Positions 27,499-37,318 of a stretch of 64,000 nt of DNA are shown one piece after another. The stretch's first letter is position 1. Each line of letters starts with the position of its first letter. The notes under the pieces were generated by a model. It saw only the letters and a list, made by a program, of their open reading frames with translations. It did no database searches and was not told the origin of the DNA. Made by a program: the position numbers and the translations under genes. The DNA comes from an uncultured Paracoccaceae bacterium (GTDB lineage: Bacteria > Pseudomonadota > Alphaproteobacteria > Rhodobacterales > Rhodobacteraceae), in the NCBI GenBank assembly GCA_947500775.1, contig CANMTD010000001.1, forward strand, positions 1,214,071-1,278,070, written 5' to 3'.

Positions 27499-29052
27499 AT
27501 GGGTCGCGTAGGGGATTTGGTGATGAGAATTTGGACAACGGGCTGGGCAGGCGGTCAGGGAATGATCGCGGCGGTGGCGCTTATTGCGGCAGCGGCCGGT
27601 GGCTATTGGGCTTATACGGAATTCGGAACAGGCGAGGATGCGGCGCCCGACACGGTGGCCCCTGTGCCCGCGCCGGTTGCCCAGCTGCCTGAAACGGCAA
27701 CCCAAAAGCCTGCAACACCGGGCAAACCTGCCGAGGTTGCCCGCCCGCAGGCACAGCCGGAAACCGCGGCACCCGTGGATCAGCCTGCGGCTGACGATCC
27801 CGCCGCGCCCACCTTCGATGTGGTCCGGATCGCGCCCGAGGGCGATGCGCTGGTGGCCGGTCAGGGCGTTCCCGGTGCAAAGGTCCGGGTACGTGTGGCG
27901 GGCACCGATGTGGCCGAGGTCGAAGCCGACCGGAAAGGCAATTTCGTCGCTCTGTTCGATCTGGAACCCAGCAGCTATCCACGGGTGCTGGCCCTTGTCA
28001 TGGATTTGCAGGACGGGCGGCAGGTCCTGTCCAGCGCGACCGTTCTGCTGGAACCCAACGCCAGCCCCGCAGCGCAAGAGGGGCAGGAGCCGCCGGTTGT
28101 CGCAGAGACGACACCACCCGAGGGCGTGGCGCCCGCGATCGTGATTGCAGAAGCGACGCCCGAGGCGGGCACAGTCGCGCAGGCCCCGGACGCCCAGAAC
28201 GCTGCGCCGGTTGCGAATGCTCCGGCTGATACGGCAAAGCCAGGCGCGCCGGAGGAGCAGGCCGAAACCTCTGCAACAGTGGAAGGGCCCGTTGCCGATC
28301 CCGCAACTGCCGCTGCCCCGACGGTGGCCGCAAATACACCCACGACATCCCCGGAACCTGCAACCGGTACAGAGCCGACCGATATCGCCAGCACTGCCAC
28401 GCCGGATGACCCGGCCTTGCCCGCGCCGCAGGCCGGTGTCGATGCGCCTGCCGCACCTGCGCCTGCCGGGGATGATGCGGCGCCAGCGGTGCCAAAGGCG
28501 CCCGCCGTGTTGCTGGCCGATGCGCAGGGGGTGCGCGTTCTGCAAAACCCCGCCGCCGCCGATCCGGTGCTGAAACAGGCCGTCGTGGTCGAATCGATTT
28601 CCTATGAACCCGACGGCACGGTGGTTCTGGCCGGTCGCGGGCAAAGCGGCAGTTTCGTGCGGCTGTATCTGAACAACGATCTGCTGGGCACGGTTCAGGC
28701 CGCCGCCGACGGGCAGTGGCAGGCGCGATCCGATACGGTTGCGCCGGGCATCTATACGTTGCGCGCCGATCAGGTGGATGGTGCGGGCAAGGTGACCTCG
28801 CGCTATGAAACGCCGTTCAAACGCGAAGCCGTGGCCGAACTGGCCAAAGCCGCCCCACAGGCCGCAACCAACACGCCGGTGCAGGTGTCAGTGGTGACGG
28901 TGCAGCCCGGGTTTACCCTTTGGGGGATCGCGCGCGAAAGCTATGGTGATGGCGTGCTCTATGTGAAGGTGTATGAGGCCAACCGCGAACAGATCAGGGA
29001 CCCCGATCTGATCTACCCCGGACAGGTCTTTGCGGTGCCCGCGCCGGAATAG
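27499..29052 (+). CDS. Membrane-anchored protein with Ala/Pro-rich linker and C-terminal LysM domain
   Basis: A 517-residue protein with an N-terminal transmembrane segment (MIAAVALIAAAAGGYWAY). Two beta-rich blocks resembling bacterial Ig-like domains (around residues 105-175 and 365-440) are separated by a long Ala/Pro/Glu linker of biased composition. The last ~50 residues are a LysM peptidoglycan-binding domain (FTLWGIARESYGDG ... DPDLIYPGQVFAVP). The ATG at 27523 is an alternative start with a better-placed ribosome site. A cell-wall-binding periplasmic protein is the likely identity; its target is unknown. Confidence 0.85.
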   Translation: MGRVGDLVMRIWTTGWAGGQGMIAAVALIAAAAGGYWAYTEFGTGEDAAPDTVAPVPAPVAQLPETATQKPATPGKPAEVARPQAQPETAAPVDQPAADDPAAPTFDVVRIAPEGDALVAGQGVPGAKVRVRVAGTDVAEVEADRKGNFVALFDLEPSSYPRVLALVMDLQDGRQVLSSATVLLEPNASPAAQEGQEPPVVAETTPPEGVAPAIVIAEATPEAGTVAQAPDAQNAAPVANAPADTAKPGAPEEQAETSATVEGPVADPATAAAPTVAANTPTTSPEPATGTEPTDIASTATPDDPALPAPQAGVDAPAAPAPAGDDAAPAVPKAPAVLLADAQGVRVLQNPAAADPVLKQAVVVESISYEPDGTVVLAGRGQSGSFVRLYLNNDLLGTVQAAADGQWQARSDTVAPGIYTLRADQVDGAGKVTSRYETPFKREAVAELAKAAPQAATNTPVQVSVVTVQPGFTLWGIARESYGDGVLYVKVYEANREQIRDPDLIYPGQVFAVPAPE

Positions 29053-29129
29053 GGTGCTGGTCATTCCGGGGGCGGCACCCTAGGTATCTATCTGACTGAC
29101 GCCCCGAAATCCTCAGCGAAAGCCCACCG

Positions 29130-30962
29130 ATGCGCCCGACCACCCTTGATCTGTCCCAAAAGCAACGTGAAAGCGGCTGGCGCACGATCCGCAGGGTCTG
29201 GCCCTATCTGTGGCCCGATGGGCAGGCCTGGGTCAAACGGCGGGTGGTGGCGGCGCTGTTGATGCTGGTGCTGTCAAAGGTGGTGTCGGTGGGCACCCCG
29301 TTTCTGTACAAGGCAGCGGTGGACGGGCTGACCGGCGACAATGGCCAAAGTGCCGCCTGGATGCTGGCGGCCGGGGCCGTCGGGCTGACCGTGGCATATG
29401 GTGTCGCGCGCCTGATGAACGTCGGATTTCAGCAATTGCGCGATGCGATTTTTGCCAAGGTCGGTCAGCGCGCGCTGCGGGCGCTGGCGCTGGAAACCTT
29501 CACCCATATTCACCGTCTGTCGATGCGCTATCACATCACCCGCAAGACCGGCGGGCTAAGCCGGATCATCGAGCGCGGCGTCAAAGGGGTCGAGTTCCTG
29601 TTGCGGTTCCTGCTGTTCAGCATCGGGCCGCTGGCGCTGGAACTGCTGATGATCGCGGCGATCTTTTTCTTTGTCTTTGGCGCCGGGTATCTGGCCGTGG
29701 TGGTGGTGACCATCGCGCTTTATGTCTGGTTCACCTTCAAGGTGACCGAATGGCGGGTCAAGATCCGCAAGGAAATGAATGATCAGGACACCGACGCCAA
29801 CCAAAAGGCGATCGACAGCCTGCTGAATTTCGAAACCGTCAAATATTTCGGTGCCGAAGGGCGCGAAGCGGCCCGGTATGACGCCGCAATGGCGGGGTAT
29901 GAGGCGGCGGCGCTGAAAACCTCGTATTCGCTGGCCTTCCTGAATTTCGGCCAGTCGGTCTTTATCACCGGCGGGCTGGTGGCGGTGATGGTCATGGCGG
30001 CGGTCGGCGTGCAGAACGGGGCGTTGACGGTCGGCGATTTCGTCATGGTCAACGCCTATATGATCCAGATCACCATGCCGCTGAACTTTCTGGGCACGGT
30101 TTACCGCGAAATCCGGCAGTCGCTGGTCGATATGGGCGAAATGTTCGATTTGTTAGAGCAACCCGCCGAGGTTGCCGACAAACCGGGTGCCAAGGTTCTG
30201 AATGTGAAAGGCGGCACGCTGGAATTGCGCGATGTCACCTTTGGGTATGAACCCGCGCGCCCGATCCTGAAGGGCGTCAGCCTGTCGGTGCCTGCGGGTG
30301 GATCGGTGGCGATTGTCGGGCCATCCGGTTCGGGCAAATCCACCATCGGGCGGCTGTTGTTCCGGTTTTACGATGTCAAAGAAGGCGCGTTGCTGATCGA
30401 CGGGCAGGATGTGCGCGATGTGACGCAAACCAGCCTGCATGCGCAGATCGGCGTGGTGCCGCAGGACACGGTGCTGTTCAACGATACGATCCTGTACAAC
30501 ATCGCCTATGGCCGCCCCGAAGCCTCCCGTGCCGAGATTGAGGCCGCGGCAGCAGCGGCCAACATCCACGACTTTATCAGCGCCTTGCCCGATTGCTATC
30601 AGACCACTGTGGGCGAACGCGGGCTGAAACTGTCGGGCGGGGAAAAACAGCGGGTGGGCATCGCCCGCACCCTGTTGAAAAACCCGCCGATCCTGTTGCT
30701 GGACGAAGCGACCTCGGCGCTGGACAGCGAAACCGAGGCCAGCATTCAGGGCGAGCTGAGCGCGATGGGCAAGGGCCGCACCGTGATCACCATCGCGCAC
30801 CGCCTGTCGACCATCGTCGATGCGGATGAGATTGTCGTGCTGGAAAACGGTCTGATCGTCGAACGGGGCCGTCATCAGGCGCTGCTGGACCGGGGCGGGC
30901 GCTATGCCGCCATGTGGCAGCGTCAGCAGGCGGGCGAAGAGGATGCCGTCGCGGCAGAATAA
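29130..30962 (+). CDS. Atm1/HMT1-type ABC exporter (fused permease and ATPase)
   Basis: A 610-residue half-transporter with six membrane helices in residues ~30-320 followed by an ATPase domain. The LLNFETVKYFGAEGRE stretch on the second intracellular loop is the hallmark of the Atm1/ABCB7/HMT1 family, which exports glutathione-linked sulfur or metal compounds. Walker A GPSGSGKST, signature LSGGEKQRVGIARTLL and Walker B ILLLDEATSALD are intact. It stands alone and ends in a strong bidirectional terminator. Confidence 0.92.
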   Translation: MRPTTLDLSQKQRESGWRTIRRVWPYLWPDGQAWVKRRVVAALLMLVLSKVVSVGTPFLYKAAVDGLTGDNGQSAAWMLAAGAVGLTVAYGVARLMNVGFQQLRDAIFAKVGQRALRALALETFTHIHRLSMRYHITRKTGGLSRIIERGVKGVEFLLRFLLFSIGPLALELLMIAAIFFFVFGAGYLAVVVVTIALYVWFTFKVTEWRVKIRKEMNDQDTDANQKAIDSLLNFETVKYFGAEGREAARYDAAMAGYEAAALKTSYSLAFLNFGQSVFITGGLVAVMVMAAVGVQNGALTVGDFVMVNAYMIQITMPLNFLGTVYREIRQSLVDMGEMFDLLEQPAEVADKPGAKVLNVKGGTLELRDVTFGYEPARPILKGVSLSVPAGGSVAIVGPSGSGKSTIGRLLFRFYDVKEGALLIDGQDVRDVTQTSLHAQIGVVPQDTVLFNDTILYNIAYGRPEASRAEIEAAAAAANIHDFISALPDCYQTTVGERGLKLSGGEKQRVGIARTLLKNPPILLLDEATSALDSETEASIQGELSAMGKGRTVITIAHRLSTIVDADEIVVLENGLIVERGRHQALLDRGGRYAAMWQRQQAGEEDAVAAE

Positions 30963-31246
30963 AGACACGTCACATGGTCGTGCAGGATATGGAAAGGGCG
31001 GACCATCAGGTCCGCCCTTTCGCATGCCCGGTGCCTGCGTTTGGGGGAATGCGTGGGGCGCATGCAGGCATCAAGCGTGCGGGTCAGCGGCACAATCGCC
31101 GCTGCCCATGAGCCTGAAGTGGGGGCTTGGGTGCCGCGCTTCAATGCACATTCGGTAAGTTTTGCGTGATACATGTGCGATGCCGCACAGACGTGCAGAG
31201 ATCCTGAACATGCCACCGCCAGCCACCGAAGGGGCTAGCGATGGTG
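30963..31246. other. 284-bp intergenic region with hairpins
   Basis: Between the Atm1-type exporter and the convergent RND gene. Besides the terminator at 30993-31020 it holds a perfect hairpin CAGCGGC-ACAATC-GCCGCTG (31085-31104) and a loose repeat TGCCTGC / GCAGGCA. A 97-codon minus-strand frame here lacks a ribosome site and any known motif, so I treat it as non-coding. Confidence 0.5.
30993..31020. terminator. Strong terminator after the Atm1-type exporter
   Basis: Perfect 11-base stem AAAGGGCGGAC / GTCCGCCCTTT with loop CATCAG, starting 30 bases after the exporter stop. The A and T ends let it work in both directions, also stopping read-through from the convergent RND gene. Confidence 0.9.
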
Positions 31247-34200
31247 TTATTCGGCCGCGCGCAGCGGCGGGGTTTTGGGGTTTGCCGTCTTGGATTCTGC
31301 CCGCTTTTCAAGGGCCTGCTTGGCCTTGTTCAGCGTATTTTCCAGCGTCTCGGTTGATCCGTTATGCGCGGCGGGATTGGTGTCGATATCATCCCAGACG
31401 ATTTCGGGCGACCGCAGCTGACGGGCGGCGCGGCGCAAGGCCCCGTCGCGGGCGGCGCGGCTGTCGCGGCCCAGTGACAGCGCGCTCAGAATCGCCGCCG
31501 ACCGATAGGCCCCGGTCCAGAACCAGACCCGCAGCGCCAGCATCGACGGCGTGAAGATCAGCGTCAGGATCGTGGCGATACCCAGACCGAAAACCACCGC
31601 CGTGGCCAGCTGTTTCCACCACAGCGCGGTCGGGCTGTTGATGGAATAGCCGCCGTCGATGAAATCGAAGCTCAGCCCGAACATCATCGACGCCAGCCCC
31701 GCCATGGTGGTGACCGTGGTCAGCAGAACCGGGCGGATACGGGTTTCGGTGGTGCGCACGATCGCCTCGATCTTGGGCATGTACTGGCTGTATTCCTGGT
31801 AGGTATCGATCAGAACGATGTTGTTGTTCACCACGATCCCGGCCAAGGCCACGATGCCGGTTCCGGTCATGATGATCGAAAACGGCTGGCCCATGACCAG
31901 CATCCCGATCAGCACGCCGGTGGTCGACAGAACCACGGCCAGCAGAACCAGAACCGCATTGTAGAAGCTGTTGAACTGCGCCAGCAGGATGATGAACATC
32001 AGCCCCAGCGCGCCGATGAAAGCCTTTAACAGAAAAGCCTGACTTTCGGCCTCATCCTCCTGATCGCCGGTCCATTCCCATGTCAGCCCGGCAGGCAAGG
32101 GGGAGGTTTCCAGCCATTTGGTCAGTTTGGCGATGCGTTCGTTGGGGTTGACGACGTCCAGCCGGAATTTTGCCTTTTGTGAATCAATCGCCAACTCTAC
32201 TTCTGCAAGGCTGATGTCTGCTGCTGCCTGCGGGATGTGATAATAGCGCACCGTCTTACCGAAAATGGTATCAAGTAACCAGCCGACTGGACCCGAGCGA
32301 ACTTCAGTCACTGTCAAGTTGAAGGGAGCTCCGGAAGCTTTCTCATCTTTGCCGACTTCATATCCAAAGCCAACGTCCGCGGCGCCGTCTTCGACCGGAT
32401 CACCGTTTTCATCCAAAGGTATCAGCTTGCCGATTGTCAGGCCATCCATCACCCCTGCCTTGATGTCGAAATACCGTTCGGAATCGACACGGGTGATCCG
32501 GCCCAGTTTCTTGACCGGGGTGCGCGAGATGAAGTTGGACAGCGGCACCAGCCCGTCGGGGGTGCGCACCTTCAGGCTGTCCAGCGTCGACAGGACACGG
32601 TCCTTTTCCGGCAGGCGCACGCGGATGTCGATTTCTTCGTCGGAACTGGGCACGCGCATCGTATCCAGCAACAGCCCGCGGGTGACCAGTTGCACCATGC
32701 CGCCCACGGTTGCCACATCGGCGCCGTAACGGCCGGCCTGTTCGACATCGACGTCGATCTGCCAGTCGATGCCGGGCAGGGGGCTGGTGTCTTCGATCCC
32801 GGTCAGGGCTTCGGTTGCCTCGAACTGGGCGCGGGCCAGCGCGGTCGCCGTCAGCAGATCTTCCCAGTTGTCGCCCTTGATCCGCAGGTGCACCGGCTTG
32901 GCCGAGGCCGGGCCCCGGTCCTGCGACAGAATCTCGGTCTTGATGCCGGGCAGCTTGATCAGTTCGGCCTCAAGCTCGTTCAGCACCACGTCGCCATCAA
33001 GGCCGGGATCGTTCTTGCGGTCCTCCCATGGCAGAAGTTCGAACTGGATCTGTCCGATTGTGTCCAGCGGCGCCTCGGCCCCGCCGGTGTTCTGATCCAA
33101 CCCGCCCGATCCGGCAAAGGCAAACGAGCTTTCGACCGCCGGGTGGGTCAGCACGATCGCTTCGGCCTGTTTCAGCAGCGTGTCCTTTTCCTCCAGCGAC
33201 AGGTTGCCCCGCGCGCGGACATAGACGATGGCCAGCTCGGGTTCGGATTCGACGAAGAATTCGATCCCCTTGTTGTTCTGGCCATAGGTGATGAAGGTCA
33301 GCGCGACAAAACCGGCCACGGCAGCAATGGTAACAAGCGGCATGATCGGGTTGCCCGCGATCAGGCGGATGAACCTGCCGAACAGGGTCGGGCGGTATCC
33401 CGCACGGATGCGTTTGCGCCGCCGTTCGATCCGGGCGGCGGTCAGGGTGATGGAACTGCCCGCGGCTCCGATAAAGAACAACAGCGCACCAAGGGCGACG
33501 CCCCAGCGCCCCGCGCCATCGGCCAGCAGATAGGCGGGGTTCAGCATCTGCATCGCCCCCAGAAACACCATATACAGGGTGACCGGCACCATCGCGGCGC
33601 GCGCCAGCCACGGCAGCGGTTTCAGCACCGCAGCGGTGCGGTCCAATATGCGCGAAAACCGGCCCGCGACCCCGCCCATGACCGGCAGATAGATCAGCGC
33701 CACCACCAGCGAGGCCGACAGAACGAAGATCAGCGTGACCGGCAACATCCCCATGAACTGCCCCGGCACGCCGGGCCAGAACAGCATCGGCAGAAACGCG
33801 CAGAGCGTGGTGGCGGTCGAACTGACGATCGGCCAGAACATGCGCTTGGCGGCCTCGGTGAAGGCGTGCATAGGGCCGGTGCCTTCGGCAATTCGCCGGT
33901 CGGCATATTCGACGACAACGATCGCGCCATCGACCAGCATGCCCACCGCCAGGATCAGGCCGAACATCACGATATTGGAAATCGCGATGTCCATCAGCCC
34001 CAGCAGGACAAAGCACAACAGGAACGAGGTCGGGATCGCAAAGCCCACCAACAGTGCCGAGCGGGTGCCCAGAAACGCCAGCACCACGATCATCACCAGC
34101 GCAATCGCCGTCAGGACCGATCCTTCCAGCTGCCGCACCATGGAATCCACCGTGCGCGACTGATCCATCGAGGTGCCCACCGTCACCGCCTGTTGCAGGT

Positions 34201-35134
34201 CCAGCGGCCAACCCGCGCGTTCGGCCTCGACCTCGGCCCGCACCAGGTTCGAGGTGTCGATGATGTTGAACCCTTTGCGTTTGACCACCTGCAGGGCCAC
34301 GGTGTTTTCGCCGTTGAACCGGGCGGTGCCGGTGCGGTCCTCGAACGTCAGGCGGATTTCGGCCAGATCGCCCAGCGTGACCACCCGGTCGCCATTGGTT
34401 TTGACCGGTAGGTTATAGACATCCACGGGGCTGTCGAAGGATGACGGGATTTTGACCGAAAACGTGCCCTGCGCGCTTTCGACTTCGCCCGCTGCGATCA
34501 GCTGGTTGTTGTTCTGGACCACGCCGATCAGCTCGGCCGCGGTGACGTTGTATGCCTCCAGCCGCAGGGGGTCGATCACGACCTCAAGCATTTCGTCGCG
34601 GTGCCCGGCCAGACCGGCCTCCAGCACCGGTTCCAGCCCTTCAAGCCGGTCCTGCAGGTCTTTGGCGACCTTCAGCAGCGTGCGTTCCGGCACCGGGCCG
34701 GACAGGTTCACGATGATGATCGGGAATTCGGAAAAGTTGATCTCGTTGACCGAATATTTTTCGGCCCCGTCGGGGAAATCCGCCTCGGCGGTGTTCATCT
34801 TGTCGCGGACATCGGCCAGAATCTTGGTCTTGTCCCAGCCGAATTCGAATTCCAGCGCCAGCCCGGCATAGCCTTCCTGGGCGGTCGCGCTCATTTCCTT
34901 CAGACCGTCCAGATCGGACAGTTCGGTCTCCATCGGTTTGATCAACAGCTTTTCGGCATCTTCAGCCGAAATACCGGGGAAGGGGACAGAAATGAACAAA
35001 GCCGGAATTTCGATATCCGGCTCGCCTTCTTTGGGTAGGTTGCTATAGGCCAGCGCGCCCGCCAGAAGCGACAGCACGATAAAGGCCAGGACCATTCGGG
35101 CCCGGTCTGCGGCCCAATCTACCAGTCCGGTCAT
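31247..35134 (-). CDS. RND-family efflux pump, inner-membrane transporter
   Basis: Proton-driven AcrB-like exporter of 1295 residues, longer than the usual 1020-1060. It has twelve expected membrane helices and two periplasmic loops. Visible motifs include LPKEGEPDIEIP after the first helix, the GLILAVGMLVDGAIVVVEYA motif on TM4 with its proton-relay Asp, and IVALAGIVVNNNIVLIDTYQ in the C-terminal half. The extra length comes from a 70-90 residue insert in the second periplasmic domain (about residues 895-985) and a ~90-residue cytoplasmic tail. It overlaps the adaptor gene by four bases. The substrate cannot be told. Confidence 0.93.
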   Translation of the reverse strand: MTGLVDWAADRARMVLAFIVLSLLAGALAYSNLPKEGEPDIEIPALFISVPFPGISAEDAEKLLIKPMETELSDLDGLKEMSATAQEGYAGLALEFEFGWDKTKILADVRDKMNTAEADFPDGAEKYSVNEINFSEFPIIIVNLSGPVPERTLLKVAKDLQDRLEGLEPVLEAGLAGHRDEMLEVVIDPLRLEAYNVTAAELIGVVQNNNQLIAAGEVESAQGTFSVKIPSSFDSPVDVYNLPVKTNGDRVVTLGDLAEIRLTFEDRTGTARFNGENTVALQVVKRKGFNIIDTSNLVRAEVEAERAGWPLDLQQAVTVGTSMDQSRTVDSMVRQLEGSVLTAIALVMIVVLAFLGTRSALLVGFAIPTSFLLCFVLLGLMDIAISNIVMFGLILAVGMLVDGAIVVVEYADRRIAEGTGPMHAFTEAAKRMFWPIVSSTATTLCAFLPMLFWPGVPGQFMGMLPVTLIFVLSASLVVALIYLPVMGGVAGRFSRILDRTAAVLKPLPWLARAAMVPVTLYMVFLGAMQMLNPAYLLADGAGRWGVALGALLFFIGAAGSSITLTAARIERRRKRIRAGYRPTLFGRFIRLIAGNPIMPLVTIAAVAGFVALTFITYGQNNKGIEFFVESEPELAIVYVRARGNLSLEEKDTLLKQAEAIVLTHPAVESSFAFAGSGGLDQNTGGAEAPLDTIGQIQFELLPWEDRKNDPGLDGDVVLNELEAELIKLPGIKTEILSQDRGPASAKPVHLRIKGDNWEDLLTATALARAQFEATEALTGIEDTSPLPGIDWQIDVDVEQAGRYGADVATVGGMVQLVTRGLLLDTMRVPSSDEEIDIRVRLPEKDRVLSTLDSLKVRTPDGLVPLSNFISRTPVKKLGRITRVDSERYFDIKAGVMDGLTIGKLIPLDENGDPVEDGAADVGFGYEVGKDEKASGAPFNLTVTEVRSGPVGWLLDTIFGKTVRYYHIPQAAADISLAEVELAIDSQKAKFRLDVVNPNERIAKLTKWLETSPLPAGLTWEWTGDQEDEAESQAFLLKAFIGALGLMFIILLAQFNSFYNAVLVLLAVVLSTTGVLIGMLVMGQPFSIIMTGTGIVALAGIVVNNNIVLIDTYQEYSQYMPKIEAIVRTTETRIRPVLLTTVTTMAGLASMMFGLSFDFIDGGYSINSPTALWWKQLATAVVFGLGIATILTLIFTPSMLALRVWFWTGAYRSAAILSALSLGRDSRAARDGALRRAARQLRSPEIVWDDIDTNPAAHNGSTETLENTLNKAKQALEKRAESKTANPKTPPLRAAE
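32180..32455 (-). other. Segment of atypical composition within the RND pump gene
   Basis: About 275 bases (residues ~895-985) with G+C near 50-57% by rough count, against ~63-65% on both sides. Codons such as GCT, TCC, ACT, TTG and GTA are rare elsewhere in the gene. The encoded stretch (DENGDPVEDGAADVGFGYEV ... GWLLDTIFGKTVRYYHIP) does not align with standard AcrB-like periplasmic domains by eye. The reading frame is kept throughout. Confidence 0.6.
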
Positions 35135-36396
35135 TGTCCAAGCTCCTGATAGCTGGCTTTGACGGGCACCCCGTCGGTGACGAATTCCTGCCCGACCACG
35201 ATCACCTCTGCCGTTTCCGGCAGGCCGGTCACCCAGATGCCCTTGGCGGTGTCGCGGATCACCGCAACCGGCACGAATTGCGCCCGGCTGTCTGTATCAA
35301 CCACCCGCACGCCGATCTGCCCGTCGTCGTCCAGCGTCATGGACGATTGCGGTAACAGATGCGCCACCGTATCGCCGGACGAGATCGAAATCTCGGCGGT
35401 CTGGCCGTCGCGAATTGCCAGATCCACATTTACGATATCAGCCTCGACCCGGAAGGTCCGGGTGGTCGGGTCCGCCGCCCGGCCCAGAAAGGTGACCGGC
35501 CCCTGCACCACGCGGCCCGAGGCAAGCCGGGCACCGGCTATGGTGCCAAGCGTGACCTTGTCCACATCGGTTTCGGGCACGAAGCCAACCAGTTTGATCG
35601 GGTCCAACTGGATCACCACGGCGCACAGCCCGCCGGGTTGCAGCAGCGATCCCAATTCGGCCCCGTCGGTTTCCAGCAGGCCTTCGAAGGGCGCCTTGAT
35701 GGTCAGCCGTTCGATATCCTTTTTCACGGTGGCGACCGCGGCTTCGGCGGAACGGATGCCGCTGCGCGCGCTGTCCAGCCCCGATTTGGCGCTTTGGACG
35801 CTTGCCTTTGCCGCCGATACCGCAGCGGTGGTGGCCGCCACCCGGGTTTCCGTGGCAAAACCGTCTTCTTTCAGCCGCAGCGCCGCCCGGTCGTTGATTT
35901 CAGCCTCTTCCAGCCGGGCCATTGCCTCGTCCAGCCGGGCCTCGGATTCGGGTACGCGGGTCTTGGCCTCGGCCAGACGCGCCTCGGCCTCGCTCAGGCT
36001 GGCGGGGCGGATGCCGGGATCGATTTCGCACAGCGGCTGTCCGGCCTTCACAAAGGCGCCCTTGCGCAGCGGGTCAGAGATGACGGTGCCCGATGTTTCG
36101 GCGCGCACCTCGACCTGACGGGCCGCTTCGGTCCGGCCGCGCAGCAGAACGGCGCCTTCGACCGGTTGCGCCACAGAGCTGCGCACGACCACCGACACGC
36201 GTTTGACAGTCTCGGTTTCCGATGAGGGGGCCGTCGTCGCGGTATCCGTGGCGGGCTTGTTTTGTGCGTCGGATTCAGGGGATGTGACAGCATCCCGACC
36301 GGCAAAGGACAGCACGCGATCACGTTCCATCACCAGAAGAAAGAGGACCGCGCTCACTATGACCGCAGTCAGGATTGAGACAATACGCATACGCAC
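35131..36396 (-). CDS. RND efflux periplasmic adaptor (membrane-fusion) protein
   Basis: A 421-residue HlyD/AcrA-like adaptor. An N-terminal membrane anchor (IVSILTAVIVSAVLFLLVM) is followed by a Thr/Glu-rich linker. A lipoyl-like half-motif (VRAETSGTVISDPLRKGAFV) comes next, then an alpha-helical hairpin of ~100 residues rich in A/E/R heptads, and the second half-motif IKAPFEGLLE. It links the pump to an outer-membrane channel; no TolC-type gene is nearby. An ATGA overlap couples it to the pump gene. The start could also be the ATG two codons later. Confidence 0.92.
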   Translation of the reverse strand: MRMRIVSILTAVIVSAVLFLLVMERDRVLSFAGRDAVTSPESDAQNKPATDTATTAPSSETETVKRVSVVVRSSVAQPVEGAVLLRGRTEAARQVEVRAETSGTVISDPLRKGAFVKAGQPLCEIDPGIRPASLSEAEARLAEAKTRVPESEARLDEAMARLEEAEINDRAALRLKEDGFATETRVAATTAAVSAAKASVQSAKSGLDSARSGIRSAEAAVATVKKDIERLTIKAPFEGLLETDGAELGSLLQPGGLCAVVIQLDPIKLVGFVPETDVDKVTLGTIAGARLASGRVVQGPVTFLGRAADPTTRTFRVEADIVNVDLAIRDGQTAEISISSGDTVAHLLPQSSMTLDDDGQIGVRVVDTDSRAQFVPVAVIRDTAKGIWVTGLPETAEVIVVGQEFVTDGVPVKASYQELGQ

Positions 36397-36608
36397 CTCT
36401 GGCTGATCAAATTCTTGTTTGCTGCTATGTGGCCATGATCGCCTACAATCACAAGTAGGCTTTGCCGTACAATACTCTAAACTCTTTAGTTCAGATTACA
36501 TTGCCTTCCACCAAGGTGCAACCCGTGCGTGTGGGCCCCATACGACCGGGGCTTGGCAGCCCTTGGACTGTGCGGTAAGACGAGCCGACACGCGTGTGGG
36601 AGAGGTTG

Positions 36609-37262
36609 ATGAGCAATCCGGACGGATTTATCGAAGAAGTGACCGAAGAGGTCCGTCGCGACAGGCTGTTTAACCTGTTTCGCCGCTATGGGTGGATCGG
36701 TATTCTGGCCGTTGTGCTGATCGTTGGCGGCGCATCCTATAATGAATGGCGCAAGGCCCAGGCCGAAAACGCGGCGCAGGCTTTGGGCGACCGGATGCTG
36801 GCCGCGCTGGAAAGCGATGCGCCCGAGGCCCGGATTTCCGCATTGGCCGAAATTACCCGCGCAGATGAGGCCGGGGCCGTTGCCAGGTTTCTGGCCGCTG
36901 GCGAAAGCACGGGCGAAGATCAGAACGCAGGCTTGGTGGCCGAGCTTACAGCGATTGCCGACAATGCCGCGCTGCCGCCTGCGTATCGCCAGCTTGCCAC
37001 GCTGAAACTGGCGCTGTCCGGTGGGGACACGCGCCCGGTTGACGCGCGGCGTGCCTCGATCACACCGCTGACCGAACCGGGGCAACCGTTTCGCCCCGTC
37101 GCGCTGGAAGTTCTGGCGATGATCGAGATTGACGCCGACAACACCGAGGCCGCGCTTGCGCATTTGCAGACCGTGCTGCGCAGCCCCGAGGCATCGGTGG
37201 GCTTGCGTCAGCGGGCCACTCAGTTGATTGTTGCGCTTGGTGGGGACCCGGACGCGTCATAA
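36609..37262 (+). CDS. YfgM-like TPR membrane protein
   Basis: A 217-residue protein with a short cytoplasmic N-terminus, one membrane helix at about residues 28-44 (YGWIGILAVVLIVGGAS) and a periplasmic helical-repeat domain. This matches the YfgM/TPR_21 family, an ancillary SecYEG-associated chaperone encoded next to bamB and der in many proteobacteria, as here. The ATG at 36609 has a GAGAGG ribosome site; an ATG five codons upstream is less likely. Confidence 0.85.
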   Translation: MSNPDGFIEEVTEEVRRDRLFNLFRRYGWIGILAVVLIVGGASYNEWRKAQAENAAQALGDRMLAALESDAPEARISALAEITRADEAGAVARFLAAGESTGEDQNAGLVAELTAIADNAALPPAYRQLATLKLALSGGDTRPVDARRASITPLTEPGQPFRPVALEVLAMIEIDADNTEAALAHLQTVLRSPEASVGLRQRATQLIVALGGDPDAS

Positions 37263-37318
37263 CAATGGCGATGTCGGGCTGCCTGGCAGAGTTGCGGTAG
37301 GAATAAGGACGGATCGTC

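Noticed and set aside
30923..31216. A 97-codon minus-strand ORF between the Atm1-type exporter and the RND gene
   Set aside because: It overlaps the strong terminator and the 3' end of the exporter gene, and has no ribosome site and no recognisable features.
32690..34411. A 573-codon plus-strand frame opposite the RND pump
   Set aside because: It shows the same antisense-shadow effect, with a composition dominated by His, Gln, Arg and Gly. The minus strand encodes a clear RND transporter.
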